Below are positions 8,288 to 16,826 of a stretch of DNA of 64,000 nucleotides, in pieces. The stretch lies in the NCBI GenBank assembly GCA_030681645.1, contig JAUXRX010000015.1, forward strand, positions 306,784 to 370,783, written 5' to 3'. The stretch's first letter is position 1. Every line of letters begins with the position of its first letter. This DNA is from Archangium sp. (GTDB lineage: Bacteria; Myxococcota; Myxococcia; Myxococcales; Myxococcaceae). The notes below the pieces were generated by a model. It saw only the letters and a list, made by a program, of their open reading frames with translations, ran no database searches and was not told the origin of the DNA. A program made the translations under genes and the position numbers.

Positions 8288-10183
8288 GTGTCGTTGCCAG
8301 GCCTCAAGTCTTCCATCGAGCTGGAGTCCGGGCCGACGGGTCCCCAGTTGGTGGACCGCCAGACGGGCCAGGCGCTTCCCCTCAGCCAGACCGAGGCTCA
8401 GCTCCTCTCCCTCTGGGACGGCGTGCAGACCGCCACGGCGTTGTCGGCGCGCCTCTTCGTCGAAGGCCTCGACGTCGAGCCCTGGCAGGTGGAGCAGTTC
8501 TTCGCGCGCCTCGAGAAGGCACAGGTGCTCGGAGCGACGGCTCCGGTCGTGCCTGACTTCATCCCCGCGGGGGCGGGCGTAGAAGAGCTGAGCGACCTCG
8601 TACCCACGCTCCGCGGCGACCTGATCATCACCAGGTCGACCACCAGCAAGGGCACGCTCGAGGTGAAGGACCCGCTCACCGAGCGCAGCTTCACCCTCTA
8701 CGACTTCGAGGTGTCGATCGCCCGCATGCTCGACGGCAAGCGCTCGGCCGCCGACGTGCTGGCCGCGGCCAACCGGCTGGGCATTCCGGTCACGTTGCCC
8801 ACGCTCAAGACGTTCCTGCAGCAGCTCAAGGCCTACCAGTTCATCGACCTGGCCGCGGCCGGCAGCGGGGAGAGCACCTGGCCGAAGCGCCGCCAGTGGA
8901 CGGTCGGCGTGCGCGAGCTGTACCAGAGCGCGCTGCGGCTGATGCGCGCGGGCAAGTACGACGAGGCGCGCGGCTACGTCGACGCGATGGTCGAGGCTGA
9001 CCCGACCAATGACGAGGCGGTGGCGCTGCGGCAGCGCATCGACGCCGAGGCGGCGGGGTCCTTCGAGCTGGCGGTGCCGTTCGACACGCTCCACACGCCG
9101 CTGACCACGTCGGCGATCCAGCGCGCGCCCCAAGCGGCAGCGGCGGCGGCCGTGCCCGATCCCTTCGCCAGCTTCGGCTTTCACGGGGCCGAGCCGCCCG
9201 CCGCGGCAGAGCTGCCTCCGATTCCGCAGGAGGTCGACGCTCCGCTCCCGGCCCGGTCTCCCGTCGTGCGGAATCGCGTTTCCGAGAGCTCGGAAGAGCC
9301 GGTGCTCGCCCCGCGCCGCAGCCGGGCGCCCCTGTTCGTGGTGCTCGCCCTGGTGCTCGTGGTGCTGGGCGTGCTGCTGCGCCCCGTCGAGGCGATGGTC
9401 CAGCTGCCGTGTGAGCTGCAGGTCGACGAGCTGGGAACGCCGCGGGCCCCGCGCGCCGGACCGGTGGGCAAGCCCGAGGTGGCCGCCGGCGCGCGCGTGG
9501 AGAAGGGCGCAGTGCTCGTGCGCCTGACCCTGCAGCCCGAGGAATCGCCCGAGGCGCTGGACGCGAAGATCAAGGAACTGGAGGCGAAGCTCGCCGCCAG
9601 TCACCCCGCCGCGACGAAGAAGGAGCTCGCCCGCGCGCAGGCCACGGTGAAGAAGGCGAACGCGGCGCTGACGGCGCTGGTCAAGAAGAAGAAGAAGACC
9701 CCGAAGAAGCAGCTGCCTGCGCTGGAGAAGAAGATCGCGCTGAAGCAGGCGGCGCTCGACAAGGCGAAGGCCGCGCTCGAGGTGGCCCAGCAGCCCGACG
9801 AGCGCGCCGAGCTCAAGCGCGCCATGGAAGAGCTCACCTCGAAGAAGGTCAACGCCGCGGTGCTGGCCGAGCGCTCGGTGATCACCGCGCCCGCCGCCGG
9901 CCTCTTCCTTCCCCCCGACGGCGCGCCCGAGACGGTCGCTGAGAACGACGCCTGGGGCCGCATCGTCGGGCCCACGTTCCGCGCGGTGACGAAGACGCCG
10001 CTGGTGACCGACGCCCAGACCGCGGTGTTCTCCGGCCCGGCAGGACGGCTCGACGTGAAGCTCGACAAGACCGCGGCTGGCGTCACCGCGCGCGTCGAGG
10101 GGCAGCTCAAGTGGGTCGGCGCGAAGGGCACCCTGGAGGTCGCCTCGGGCCGCACCCCGTGGCTCCTCTCAGCGCTGCGCTGA
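8288..10183 (+). CDS. Membrane fusion protein: two PqqD-like domains plus HlyD-like periplasmic part
   Basis: 631 residues from GTG 8288. This start was picked because upstream codons give an Arg-rich stretch unlike the rest, while SLPGLKSSIELES is the usual opening of a PqqD-like fold; starts back to 8177 are possible. Two winged-helix PqqD-like domains (residues about 1-85 and 95-185) contain LSQTEAQLLSLWDG and YDFEVSIARMLDG. A helical segment, a linker and one membrane helix (about 348-366) follow. Beyond that come a lipoyl/HlyD-type beta motif (AGARVEKGAVLVRLT) and a long Lys/Ala coiled coil. PqqD domains bind leader peptides and HlyD parts bridge the periplasm, so a role in handling or exporting a peptide is an inference. 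Confidence 0.6.
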   Translation: MSLPGLKSSIELESGPTGPQLVDRQTGQALPLSQTEAQLLSLWDGVQTATALSARLFVEGLDVEPWQVEQFFARLEKAQVLGATAPVVPDFIPAGAGVEELSDLVPTLRGDLIITRSTTSKGTLEVKDPLTERSFTLYDFEVSIARMLDGKRSAADVLAAANRLGIPVTLPTLKTFLQQLKAYQFIDLAAAGSGESTWPKRRQWTVGVRELYQSALRLMRAGKYDEARGYVDAMVEADPTNDEAVALRQRIDAEAAGSFELAVPFDTLHTPLTTSAIQRAPQAAAAAAVPDPFASFGFHGAEPPAAAELPPIPQEVDAPLPARSPVVRNRVSESSEEPVLAPRRSRAPLFVVLALVLVVLGVLLRPVEAMVQLPCELQVDELGTPRAPRAGPVGKPEVAAGARVEKGAVLVRLTLQPEESPEALDAKIKELEAKLAASHPAATKKELARAQATVKKANAALTALVKKKKKTPKKQLPALEKKIALKQAALDKAKAALEVAQQPDERAELKRAMEELTSKKVNAAVLAERSVITAPAAGLFLPPDGAPETVAENDAWGRIVGPTFRAVTKTPLVTDAQTAVFSGPAGRLDVKLDKTAAGVTARVEGQLKWVGAKGTLEVASGRTPWLLSALR

Positions 10184-10205
10184 AACTCCGGTACGCTCGG
10201 AGACG

Positions 10206-11423
10206 ATGCGTCTCTCCCTGCTCCTGCTCTCTCTCTCGCTCGCGAGCGCCTGCTCCACCACCGCCGGCACCTGTTCCATCGTCAACTGCGGCGGGTGCTG
10301 TGACGCCGATGGGCAGTGCCGCGAGGGCACCAGCGGCGACGCGTGTGGCGCGGGCGCGCTCAACTGCAACACCTGCAGCGGTGGCCAGGTCTGCACTGAC
10401 AAGCGCTGCGTGCTCCCGATGCAGGCCTTCGACGCGGGCACCCCCGTCGACGCGGGCATGCCCATCGTCGCGCCCCTCGAGACGTGGACGTGGGCCGGCT
10501 TCCCCACCAGCGCCTGCGGCAATGGCAGCCCCACGGGCGTCGGCGTGAACATCACCGCGCGCTCGCGCGACGTCTTCATCTACCTGATGGGCGGCGGCGC
10601 CTGCTGGAGTTCGCTCACCTGCGCCTTCGCCGCGACGAACTTGAGCACCGGCTACGGCGAGGCGAGCTTCGCCGGCGACACCATCAAGCAGGCGCCGCCC
10701 TTCGACCGCGCGGTGGCCGCCAACCCCTTCAAGGACATGAGCTACGTCTTCGTGCCGTACTGCACCGGCGACGTGCACGCGGGCGACAACATCGTGAACT
10801 ACCCGGCGCAGGGCCCGCAGGTCCCCGCGCGCACGGTGCACCACAAGGGCGGGAAGAACCTCGACGCCTTCCTCGGGCGCCTGCACGACACCTTCCCCGA
10901 CGCGACGCGCGTCTTCCTGTCGGGCTCCTCCGCGGGCGCGTTCGGCGCGCAGCTCAACTACCAGCGCGTCGCCGCCGCCTGGCCCAACGCCGAGGTGCAC
11001 CTGCTCGCGGACTGCGCGCAGATCGTCAACCCCGCGGGCACGCTGCTCACCGAGTGGATTGGCGCCTGGAACCTCTCCATCCCCCCGGGCTGCACGGGCT
11101 GTGCGACCGACTTCTCGCTCTTCCCGAAGTACCTGCACGACAGCGCGCCGAACCGGCGCTTCGGGCTGCTGGCCTACACCCAGGACGGCACCCTGCGGCA
11201 GTTCTCGGGCTACGACGGCCCGACCTTCGAGCAGCGCACGCTCGCGCTGGCCACCAGCAGCTACGACAGCACCAGCAACGCGAAGTACTTCATCGTGGGC
11301 GGCAGCGACCACGTCATGCTCGGCGAGCTGCAGACCCTGCAGGGCCCGCGGGGCACCACCCTCGTCTCGTGGCTGCAGGCCTTCGTGCGCGGCGAGGCGA
11401 GCTGGCAGAGCGTCAAACCGTAG
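10206..11423 (+). CDS. Pectinacetylesterase/Notum-like lipoprotein esterase
   Basis: 405 residues. The lipobox is SLASAC (Cys16), followed by a small Cys-rich region (NCGGCCDADGQC) and an Asp-Ala-Gly linker. The catalytic domain covers about residues 90-400. It shows GGGACW (oxyanion side), VPYCTGDVHAG, the nucleophile elbow G240-S-S242-A-G and a SDHVML motif near the end supplying Asp/His. These are the marks of the pectinacetylesterase family of alpha/beta hydrolases. It likely deacetylates a polysaccharide or other ester outside the cell; the substrate is unknown. It ends just before hairpin repeat A. Confidence 0.85.
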   Translation: MRLSLLLLSLSLASACSTTAGTCSIVNCGGCCDADGQCREGTSGDACGAGALNCNTCSGGQVCTDKRCVLPMQAFDAGTPVDAGMPIVAPLETWTWAGFPTSACGNGSPTGVGVNITARSRDVFIYLMGGGACWSSLTCAFAATNLSTGYGEASFAGDTIKQAPPFDRAVAANPFKDMSYVFVPYCTGDVHAGDNIVNYPAQGPQVPARTVHHKGGKNLDAFLGRLHDTFPDATRVFLSGSSAGAFGAQLNYQRVAAAWPNAEVHLLADCAQIVNPAGTLLTEWIGAWNLSIPPGCTGCATDFSLFPKYLHDSAPNRRFGLLAYTQDGTLRQFSGYDGPTFEQRTLALATSSYDSTSNAKYFIVGGSDHVMLGELQTLQGPRGTTLVSWLQAFVRGEASWQSVKP

Positions 11424-11426
11424 GTC

Positions 11427-11480
11427 TCCCTCTCCCTGCGCCAGCGGGCGCCAGCGGGGAGAGGGCCGGGGTGAGGGGCC
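11427..11480. repeat. Dispersed hairpin repeat A, copy 2 (variant)
   Basis: Follows the esterase stop by 3 bases. CTCTCCCTGCGCCAGC pairs with the downstream GGCGCCAGCGGGGAGAG, giving a longer, GC-rich and partly duplicated stem than copy 1, then GGGGTGAGGGGC. Probable 3'-end hairpin. Confidence 0.7.
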
Positions 11481-11524
11481 GATCGATCGACACCACCCCG
11501 AACCTCGACCACGATGTGCCGACC

Positions 11525-12916
11525 ATGAGAGCCCAGGTCCTCCTCGTCTGCCTCGCGCTGATCGGCTGCTCGGCCGCCCCCACCGAAGACGCGGGACAGG
11601 GAGGAGGCGGAGGCAACACCGCCATTGGCGGAGGCAGCACATCGACAGGCGGCGGCGCAGGTGGAGGACCCGCGACCGGCGGGGGCACCGGCGGCGGCGG
11701 AGTGTTCGACGCGGGCTCCGGCACCGGTGACGCAGGAACGCCGTGCCTCTCTCCGGGTGACTGCGCCTCGGGCAACTGCGTGGCGTGGTTCCGCGACGCG
11801 GGCTCGGTCTGCGGCCGCACCTGCTTCGATCAGAACGGATGCCTGGATCTCCCGGGGTTCACCTGCATCCCCGACCTCAACGGCAGTGGCGTGTGCGTGC
11901 CGAAGAGCCCAGCGCACTGTCTTCCCTGCGACTTCGACGTGAACTGCGGTGGGCTCTCCGAGGCCTGCGTGCTCGCGCCCGGCGACGCGGTGATGACCTG
12001 CCGGGTCGACTGCTCGCTGGCGGGGGTGGCGGCGTGCCCGCCCGACTACCTGTGCACCGAGACGCGCTTCAACAACATGATGCGCTCGTTCTGCACGCCC
12101 CCCGGAGGGAAGTGCGACACCTCGCAGGGCGGGTTCTGCGATCGCTTCTCCCTTCCGCAGCCGTGCTCCAACTCGAACGACGCGGGCACGTGCGACGGGG
12201 CGCGCACGTGCGTGAGCGGCCGCTTCACCACCTGCGACGCGCGGGCACCGCAGTGCCAGGCGACCTGCGAGCAGACGCCGCGGCCCGGCTGCACCGAGCC
12301 GCTCTGCCCCGCAGCGACGCAACTCCCCACCCACTGCGGCGACTGCGACACCTCGTGTCCCGGCGCGGGCAGCACCACCGCCAACGTGACCTGCGCCGAC
12401 GGTGGCTGCACCTTCAGCTGCAAGGGCCAGAACTACGACGTCGACGGCAGCCCCGACTCCGGTTGCGAGGTGGTCGACGCGCCGCTGGGCAACCACGCGG
12501 CCACCACGCCGACGAGCGTGGCCACGGTGCCGTGCAACGACTCGTCGACCATCTCTTCGATGGGCCTCATCCCCAGCGATACGCAGGTGCACGAGAACCC
12601 GGCCGTGACGGGCTTCGCCAGCGCTCAAGGCGCGGCGCCAGACTTTCTCGCGGTGAGCGCGACCGGGGGCACGTTCTGCGTCAACGACATCGGGGTGACG
12701 CTCACGGTGACGGGCGCGCCGAACCTCTCGTGCTACCAGTTGAGCATCACCACCGACAACGGCAGCTGGACCTGCCAGTCGAACGCGTCGGGCACGTGCA
12801 CCATCACGCAGGGCCGTGGCTCGTACTCGGGCGGCACCACCATCGCGTTGAACGTGGTGCGCACCTGCGCGGCGGCGGGCGCGGCGGCTCGATACACGGT
12901 GGCCGGACACTTTTAG
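11525..12916 (+). CDS. Cys-rich lipoprotein with Gly-rich linker
   Basis: 463 residues. The ATG at 11525 opens a lipoprotein signal (LVCLALIGC). The lipid anchor is followed by a 45-residue Gly/Thr/Ser linker, then EGF-like Cys-rich segments (CLSPGDCASGNC, DFDVNCGGLSEAC) and a stigma-like NYDVDGSPDSGCE motif. The C-terminal 120 residues are beta-rich and Ser/Thr-rich. This is the usual architecture of myxobacterial surface lipoproteins of unknown function. It is flanked by hairpin repeats on both sides. Confidence 0.75.
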   Translation: MRAQVLLVCLALIGCSAAPTEDAGQGGGGGNTAIGGGSTSTGGGAGGGPATGGGTGGGGVFDAGSGTGDAGTPCLSPGDCASGNCVAWFRDAGSVCGRTCFDQNGCLDLPGFTCIPDLNGSGVCVPKSPAHCLPCDFDVNCGGLSEACVLAPGDAVMTCRVDCSLAGVAACPPDYLCTETRFNNMMRSFCTPPGGKCDTSQGGFCDRFSLPQPCSNSNDAGTCDGARTCVSGRFTTCDARAPQCQATCEQTPRPGCTEPLCPAATQLPTHCGDCDTSCPGAGSTTANVTCADGGCTFSCKGQNYDVDGSPDSGCEVVDAPLGNHAATTPTSVATVPCNDSSTISSMGLIPSDTQVHENPAVTGFASAQGAAPDFLAVSATGGTFCVNDIGVTLTVTGAPNLSCYQLSITTDNGSWTCQSNASGTCTITQGRGSYSGGTTIALNVVRTCAAAGAAARYTVAGHF

Positions 12917-12970
12917 CTCCCTCTCCCTGCGCAGCGGGCGCAGCGGGGAGAGGGTTGGGGTGAGGGGCCG
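12917..12970. repeat. Dispersed hairpin repeat A, copy 3
   Basis: Starts right after the lipoprotein stop. CTCCCTCTCCCTGCGCAGCG is followed by GGGCGCAGCGGGGAGAGGG. It is oppositely oriented to the copy at 12984, so the pair forms a large inverted structure between two convergent genes. Confidence 0.75.
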
Positions 12971-12983
12971 ATCAGTGAGAGGC

Positions 12984-13036
12984 GCCCCTCACCCGGCCTG
13001 CGGCCGACCTCTCCCCGCTGCGCAGGGAGAGGTTTT
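12984..13036 (+). terminator. Repeat A, copy 4, forming an intrinsic terminator
   Basis: An 8 bp perfect stem (CCTCTCCC at 13008-13015, GGGAGAGG at 13025-13032) with a 9-base loop is followed by TTTT (13033-13036). This is a textbook rho-independent shape on the + strand, serving the lipoprotein gene that ends at 12916. The final T is also the first base of the opposing gene's stop codon. Confidence 0.65.
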
Positions 13037-13971
13037 CAGTAGCCGAAGACCTGCTTCTGCTTCCCCGCCTTGAGCAGCGCGTCTTCCTTGTCCTGCAGCA
13101 CCTTCATCTCGGCCTGCCCCTTGTCCCACTCCTTGCGCAGGCGCTCGACGTCGAGCTTCCCGTCGAAGTCCTTGAGCGTCATCGACATCACCCGCGCGAG
13201 CTTCTCGCCCTTCGGGTGGCCGAGCTCCATGGCGCGGAAGAACGAACGGATGGCGAGGTGTCGATCGCCCTCGAGCGCCGACGCCACGCCCAGGCTGAAC
13301 CAGATGTGCGGGCTCTTCTCGCCGCTCCCGAAGCGGATGATGCCGGCCAGCGCGACGAAGACGTCCTTCGAGATGCCCGCCTTCTCGAGCCCCGTGGGCT
13401 TGCCCTTCAGCTTCTTGCCCATGTCTCCGAACATGAGCTGATGCTCGTCGTCGAGCGGAACGCCGAGCAGGTCCTTGTGCTCGGCGAGCTTCGGCTCGGC
13501 CGCGAGCGCCTGCAGGTAGCCGATGGCCATGACCTGGTACTTCTCCCGGCCGAAGTGCGCGCCGGGGTTGAGCGCGATGGCCGCGTTGAGCAGCTCGAGC
13601 GCCTTCGGGTAGTCGCCCTTGTGCGCGTGAAACGTGCCGAGGTTGGCGAGCGTCGTGTACTGGTTGGGGAAGCGCTTCTCCTTCTGGGCCATCACCGCGA
13701 TCGCCTCGTCGAGCTTGCCCAGCTTCTCGTACGCCACCGCGAGATCGTCGTAGCGCTCGACGCCCGCGTCACCGGCCTCGACCAGCGGCTTGGTGTACGC
13801 GACCTTCTCTTCGTAGAAGAACGGGGAGTGCTTCTGGATGCGCCCCTTGACGATCTCCGCCACGTCCTTCTGCGTGAGCGCCTCTTCCGCGAAGGTGTCG
13901 CTGTCCCACAGGCACGCCAGCGCCGCGCCTGCACCGCCGAGTACCGCCAGCACCACGAGCCGTCTGATCAT
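13036..13971 (-). CDS. Exported TPR-repeat protein
   Basis: 311 residues from the ATG at 13971 (a GTG three codons earlier is possible). The signal sequence is RRLVVLAVLGGAGAALAC, with the cysteine as a possible lipidation site. TPR-type helix pairs cover about residues 60-160 (ERYDDLAVAYEKLGKLDEA; TLANLGTFHAHKGDYPKA). A central segment and another TPR-like pair follow (SPHIWFSLGVASALEGDRH), then a Lys/Glu-rich tail. Such repeats scaffold protein contacts; partners are unknown. It is divergent from the small membrane gene at 14004. Confidence 0.75.
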   Translation of the reverse strand: MIRRLVVLAVLGGAGAALACLWDSDTFAEEALTQKDVAEIVKGRIQKHSPFFYEEKVAYTKPLVEAGDAGVERYDDLAVAYEKLGKLDEAIAVMAQKEKRFPNQYTTLANLGTFHAHKGDYPKALELLNAAIALNPGAHFGREKYQVMAIGYLQALAAEPKLAEHKDLLGVPLDDEHQLMFGDMGKKLKGKPTGLEKAGISKDVFVALAGIIRFGSGEKSPHIWFSLGVASALEGDRHLAIRSFFRAMELGHPKGEKLARVMSMTLKDFDGKLDVERLRKEWDKGQAEMKVLQDKEDALLKAGKQKQVFGY

Positions 13972-14003
13972 GCGCGGCACGGTACACTCCCCGCCGGCCT
14001 CCG

Positions 14004-14228
14004 ATGAAGATCCCGCGCTTCGAGTTCTTCGTGGTCTTCCTGGTGGCCGCGCTGCCGGTGCTCTACGGCAGCGGCTACGTCTGGGCGCGGCTGACGCACC
14101 GGCTGGTCTGGTACGGCTCGTTCGTGGCGCGGCCGCACGCGCTGTCGGGCATCGGCTACAGCGACTGGGAGCTGTTCTTCCTCCCCCCGAGCTGGATCGA
14201 AGAGCAGGTCCGCAACAACCTGCCCTAA
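14004..14228 (+). CDS. Small membrane protein
   Basis: 74 residues with one N-terminal hydrophobic helix (EFFVVFLVAALPVLYGSGYVW) and an aromatic-rich tail (YSDWELFFLPPSWIEEQ). It starts 32 bases from the divergent TPR gene and ends 10 bases before the ligase start, so it may be co-transcribed with the ligase. No family recognised. Confidence 0.6.
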   Translation: MKIPRFEFFVVFLVAALPVLYGSGYVWARLTHRLVWYGSFVARPHALSGIGYSDWELFFLPPSWIEEQVRNNLP

Positions 14229-14238
14229 GCTCGAGAGC

Positions 14239-15378
14239 GTGCTCCCGAAAGAGGTGAAGCTGTTCTTCCAGGAAGGCAACTCCGACAAGGTTTACTACGC
14301 GCGCATCGTGCCCGCGGGCGCCAACGTCTACGACGTGGTGGTGCAGTGGGGCCGGCGCGGCAGCACGCTTTCCCAGGGCAAGAAGGCGGTGAAGGTCTCG
14401 ATGGACAAGGCCCAGGTCACGCTCGAGCGCCTGGTCAGGGAGAAGACGAACAAGGGCTACGAGGCGATGAGCGGCACGGTGAAGCCCGCCGAGGTCGCGC
14501 CGCCGGTCGGTGAAGGCTCAGCCAGCAAGGCCGGCGGGGTGCGCAAGAAGGTCGGCCGCGTCGCGCAGCTGCTCAGCCCGGTCGAGGTGCACGAGGTCGA
14601 GCGGCTCCTGAGTGATGACCAGGTGCTCGCGCAGCAGAAGCTCGATGGCATCCGCGTGCTCTGCCACATCGAGGACGGCGAGGTGCTGCCCACCAACCGC
14701 TCGGGCCAGAAGACCACCAACATCGCGCGCCACGTGCTCGAGGGGCTCATTCACCTGCCGAAGGGCACGGTGGTCGACGGAGAGGTGGTCGGCGAGGTGT
14801 ATTGGCTGTTCGACGTGCTGCAGGTGGCGGACCGCGACGTCACCCACCACTCGTACTTCGAGCGCTTCACCATGCTCACCGACGAGCTCGAGCCGGGCTT
14901 GAGCGAGCCGGTGCGCGTGCTCGAAAGCGCGCTGACTGCGAAACAGAAACGGAGCCTGTACGAGCGGCTGCAGCAGAGCAGCGCCGAGGGCATCGTGTTC
15001 AAGCGCAAGGACGCGCCCTACACGCCCGGGCGCGGCACCACCCAGCTCAAGTGCAAGTTCGTCAGCTCGGCCGACGTGCTGCTGGTGGAGAACGCGGGCA
15101 ACGCCTACCGGATGCAGGTCTACGACGGCGGCAAGCTCTTCGACGTGGGCAAGGTCTTCTCGGGCACCACCAACGAATCGCGAGCGCAGATCGATGCGGC
15201 GCTGGGCAAGGGACAGCGCCTGGTGGCCGAGGTGCGCTACCTCTACGCGACCGACGACTCGCAGCTCTTCCAGCCGATCTTCGTGCGGGTGCGCTCGGAC
15301 AAGAAGCAGAAGGACTGCGTGCGCGCGCAGCTCAAGAGCACCAACCGCGAGGTGGTCGACGGCGATGGAGAAGGCTGA
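14239..15378 (+). CDS. WGR-domain ATP-dependent DNA ligase
   Basis: 379 residues from GTG 14239. The N-terminal WGR domain (about 1-80) includes VQWGRRG at 36-42. The ligase core follows: adenylation Lys134 in QKLDGIR (motif I, KxDG), VVDGEVV (motif III region), AEGIVFKRKDAPY (motif IV) and QLKCKFV (motif V). After that comes a C-terminal segment resembling the OB-fold part. It should join nicked DNA using ATP. The fusion of a WGR domain, otherwise typical of PARPs, to a ligase is known in bacteria but is functionally unclear. It is followed 3 bases later by an unknown gene. Confidence 0.9.
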   Translation: MLPKEVKLFFQEGNSDKVYYARIVPAGANVYDVVVQWGRRGSTLSQGKKAVKVSMDKAQVTLERLVREKTNKGYEAMSGTVKPAEVAPPVGEGSASKAGGVRKKVGRVAQLLSPVEVHEVERLLSDDQVLAQQKLDGIRVLCHIEDGEVLPTNRSGQKTTNIARHVLEGLIHLPKGTVVDGEVVGEVYWLFDVLQVADRDVTHHSYFERFTMLTDELEPGLSEPVRVLESALTAKQKRSLYERLQQSSAEGIVFKRKDAPYTPGRGTTQLKCKFVSSADVLLVENAGNAYRMQVYDGGKLFDVGKVFSGTTNESRAQIDAALGKGQRLVAEVRYLYATDDSQLFQPIFVRVRSDKKQKDCVRAQLKSTNREVVDGDGEG

Positions 15379-15381
15379 GCG

Positions 15382-16047
15382 GTGAATCTCTTCTTCGGTA
15401 CACGCGCTGAAGTTCCGCGGGCGCTCGCCGAGCAGCTCGTCTCGAGCGGGCTGACGATCCTCGCGCACGGCGAGGCGACCACGACTGTCGGGCTGGTGAG
15501 CCGCCTCGAGGGGTGGCAGCCGCCGGTCACGCCCTGCCATGGCCTGCTGCTCGCATCGCCCGGTGGAGATCGCTGGCCCGAGAAGGGCACGTTCCTGCCG
15601 CGCGATGATTGGGAACGCCGGTGCACCCCCGCCCTGCGCGCGACGCTCGCCGAGCACCAGCTCACCACGCTGACCGAAGCCCCTTCGTTGTTCCTCCACT
15701 GGGAGCCGCAGCCCACCTCGTGGGAGCTCGAGCACGCGCCCTGGTCTCTGCTCGTCGGCTACGCGACCGCACGGCGCACGGTGCTCACCCAGAAGAAGGT
15801 CCGCGCGGCGCTGGGCGCTGAAGGGCTGGTGGTCGGCACCTACACCGGGCTCGAGGTGTTCGGCCGGTGCGTGGCGACCTTCACCCGCGAGACGCCCGTG
15901 CAGGAGGTCGAGCTCGAGGCGCAGGTCCCGCGCATCGAGGCCGAGGTCGAACGGTTTCTGTCAGGCGCAGGCCAGAAGCTGCGCACCGACACCATGCGCG
16001 GCGTCGAGGCGTTCCTGTGCTTCGCCGTGCAGAACAGCGGCGCGTGA
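15382..16047 (+). CDS. Unknown protein coupled to the WGR ligase
   Basis: 221 residues from GTG 15382, three bases after the ligase stop, so translation is probably coupled. It has no signal peptide or membrane segment. It contains conserved-looking blocks LFFGTRAEVPRALAEQL, PCHGLLLASPGGDRWPEKG and RTVLTQKKVRAALGAEG. No family recognised. The pairing suggests a DNA-repair accessory role, but that is inference only. Confidence 0.65.
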   Translation: MNLFFGTRAEVPRALAEQLVSSGLTILAHGEATTTVGLVSRLEGWQPPVTPCHGLLLASPGGDRWPEKGTFLPRDDWERRCTPALRATLAEHQLTTLTEAPSLFLHWEPQPTSWELEHAPWSLLVGYATARRTVLTQKKVRAALGAEGLVVGTYTGLEVFGRCVATFTRETPVQEVELEAQVPRIEAEVERFLSGAGQKLRTDTMRGVEAFLCFAVQNSGA

Positions 16048-16163
16048 TCAACGCGGATCGGCCGCGAGCTGCTTCGCCGCGTAGCTGTTCCACGACGGGC
16101 GCCGTCGCTTTGGGTCCTTCGCAGCGGCGGCGAAGCAGCCCTTCTCCCAGAGCCATCAGGAGG

Positions 16164-16679
16164 TCACTGTACGGCGAGCGTGACCTCGAAGTTCACCACG
16201 CCGCCACACGGAGAGGCGTCGCGGCGCCAGGTGCCCTCATCGGTTCCCTGTGCCCAGCCTGCTTCGGGGTCGGCTGCGAGCACGCCGGCGTCGACGCCCG
16301 CATCGGCCGCGGGCGCGAGCGAGAGGGCCGAGTAGAACGAGCGCTCCTTCGAGCCCTGCGCGCACCCGGCGTCCGCGTCCCACCCGGCGGGCAGGGGCGC
16401 CACCCAGACGCGCACCGTCTCGGTCGTGCCGTCGCGCGTCGAGAGGCAGCCGAAGCCGAGATCCTGCGAGAGGTGCACCGGGTTCTTCGGCGTCTGGCCG
16501 CAGAGCACGAGGAAGGGCTGCGGCTGCGCGCGGTTCCCGAGGTCGCTCACCACGAGGCCGGGTGTCGCGGCGCTGAAGGAGGTCGCCACCGCCGACGGCA
16601 ACGTCACGGCCACCGAACGCGTCAGCCCAGACTCACAACCGAACGCCAGCACCAGGCTCGACAGGAAAGCGATGCGCAT
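16164..16679 (-). CDS. Small lipoprotein with Asp-Ala-Gly linker
   Basis: 171 residues. The ATG at 16679 opens a signal ending in LVLAFGC. The body is beta-rich (VWVAPLPAGWDADAGC), with two DAG tracts and a C-terminal CGGVVNFEVTLAV. Six cysteines may form disulfides. Function unknown. The 117 bases downstream hold nothing recognisable. Upstream it faces the formate dehydrogenase operon across about 150 bases that contain repeat B. Confidence 0.6.
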   Translation of the reverse strand: MRIAFLSSLVLAFGCESGLTRSVAVTLPSAVATSFSAATPGLVVSDLGNRAQPQPFLVLCGQTPKNPVHLSQDLGFGCLSTRDGTTETVRVWVAPLPAGWDADAGCAQGSKERSFYSALSLAPAADAGVDAGVLAADPEAGWAQGTDEGTWRRDASPCGGVVNFEVTLAVQ

Positions 16680-16703
16680 GGCCCCTCTGTACCGCAATCA
16701 GGC

Positions 16704-16731
16704 GCCCCTCGACTCCGCCAGGGGTGAACGG
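16704..16731. repeat. Dispersed repeat B, copy upstream of the formate dehydrogenase operon
   Basis: Reads GCGCCCCTCGACTCCGCCAG then GGGTGAACGGC. It matches copies at 19143 and 52603 (CTCGACTCCGCTCGGGGTG) with one or two differences. It lies in the divergent intergenic region, so it could affect the promoter; no promoter boxes were identified. Confidence 0.6.
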
Positions 16732-16826
16732 CCTGGCACGCGCGTCGTGAAGACGGGCTAATCCCCCGCTGGCCAGAGGGTCAGGGAGTCGGCCTGCTTC
16801 CCCGCGCCAGGAGTACAGTCCCGGCC

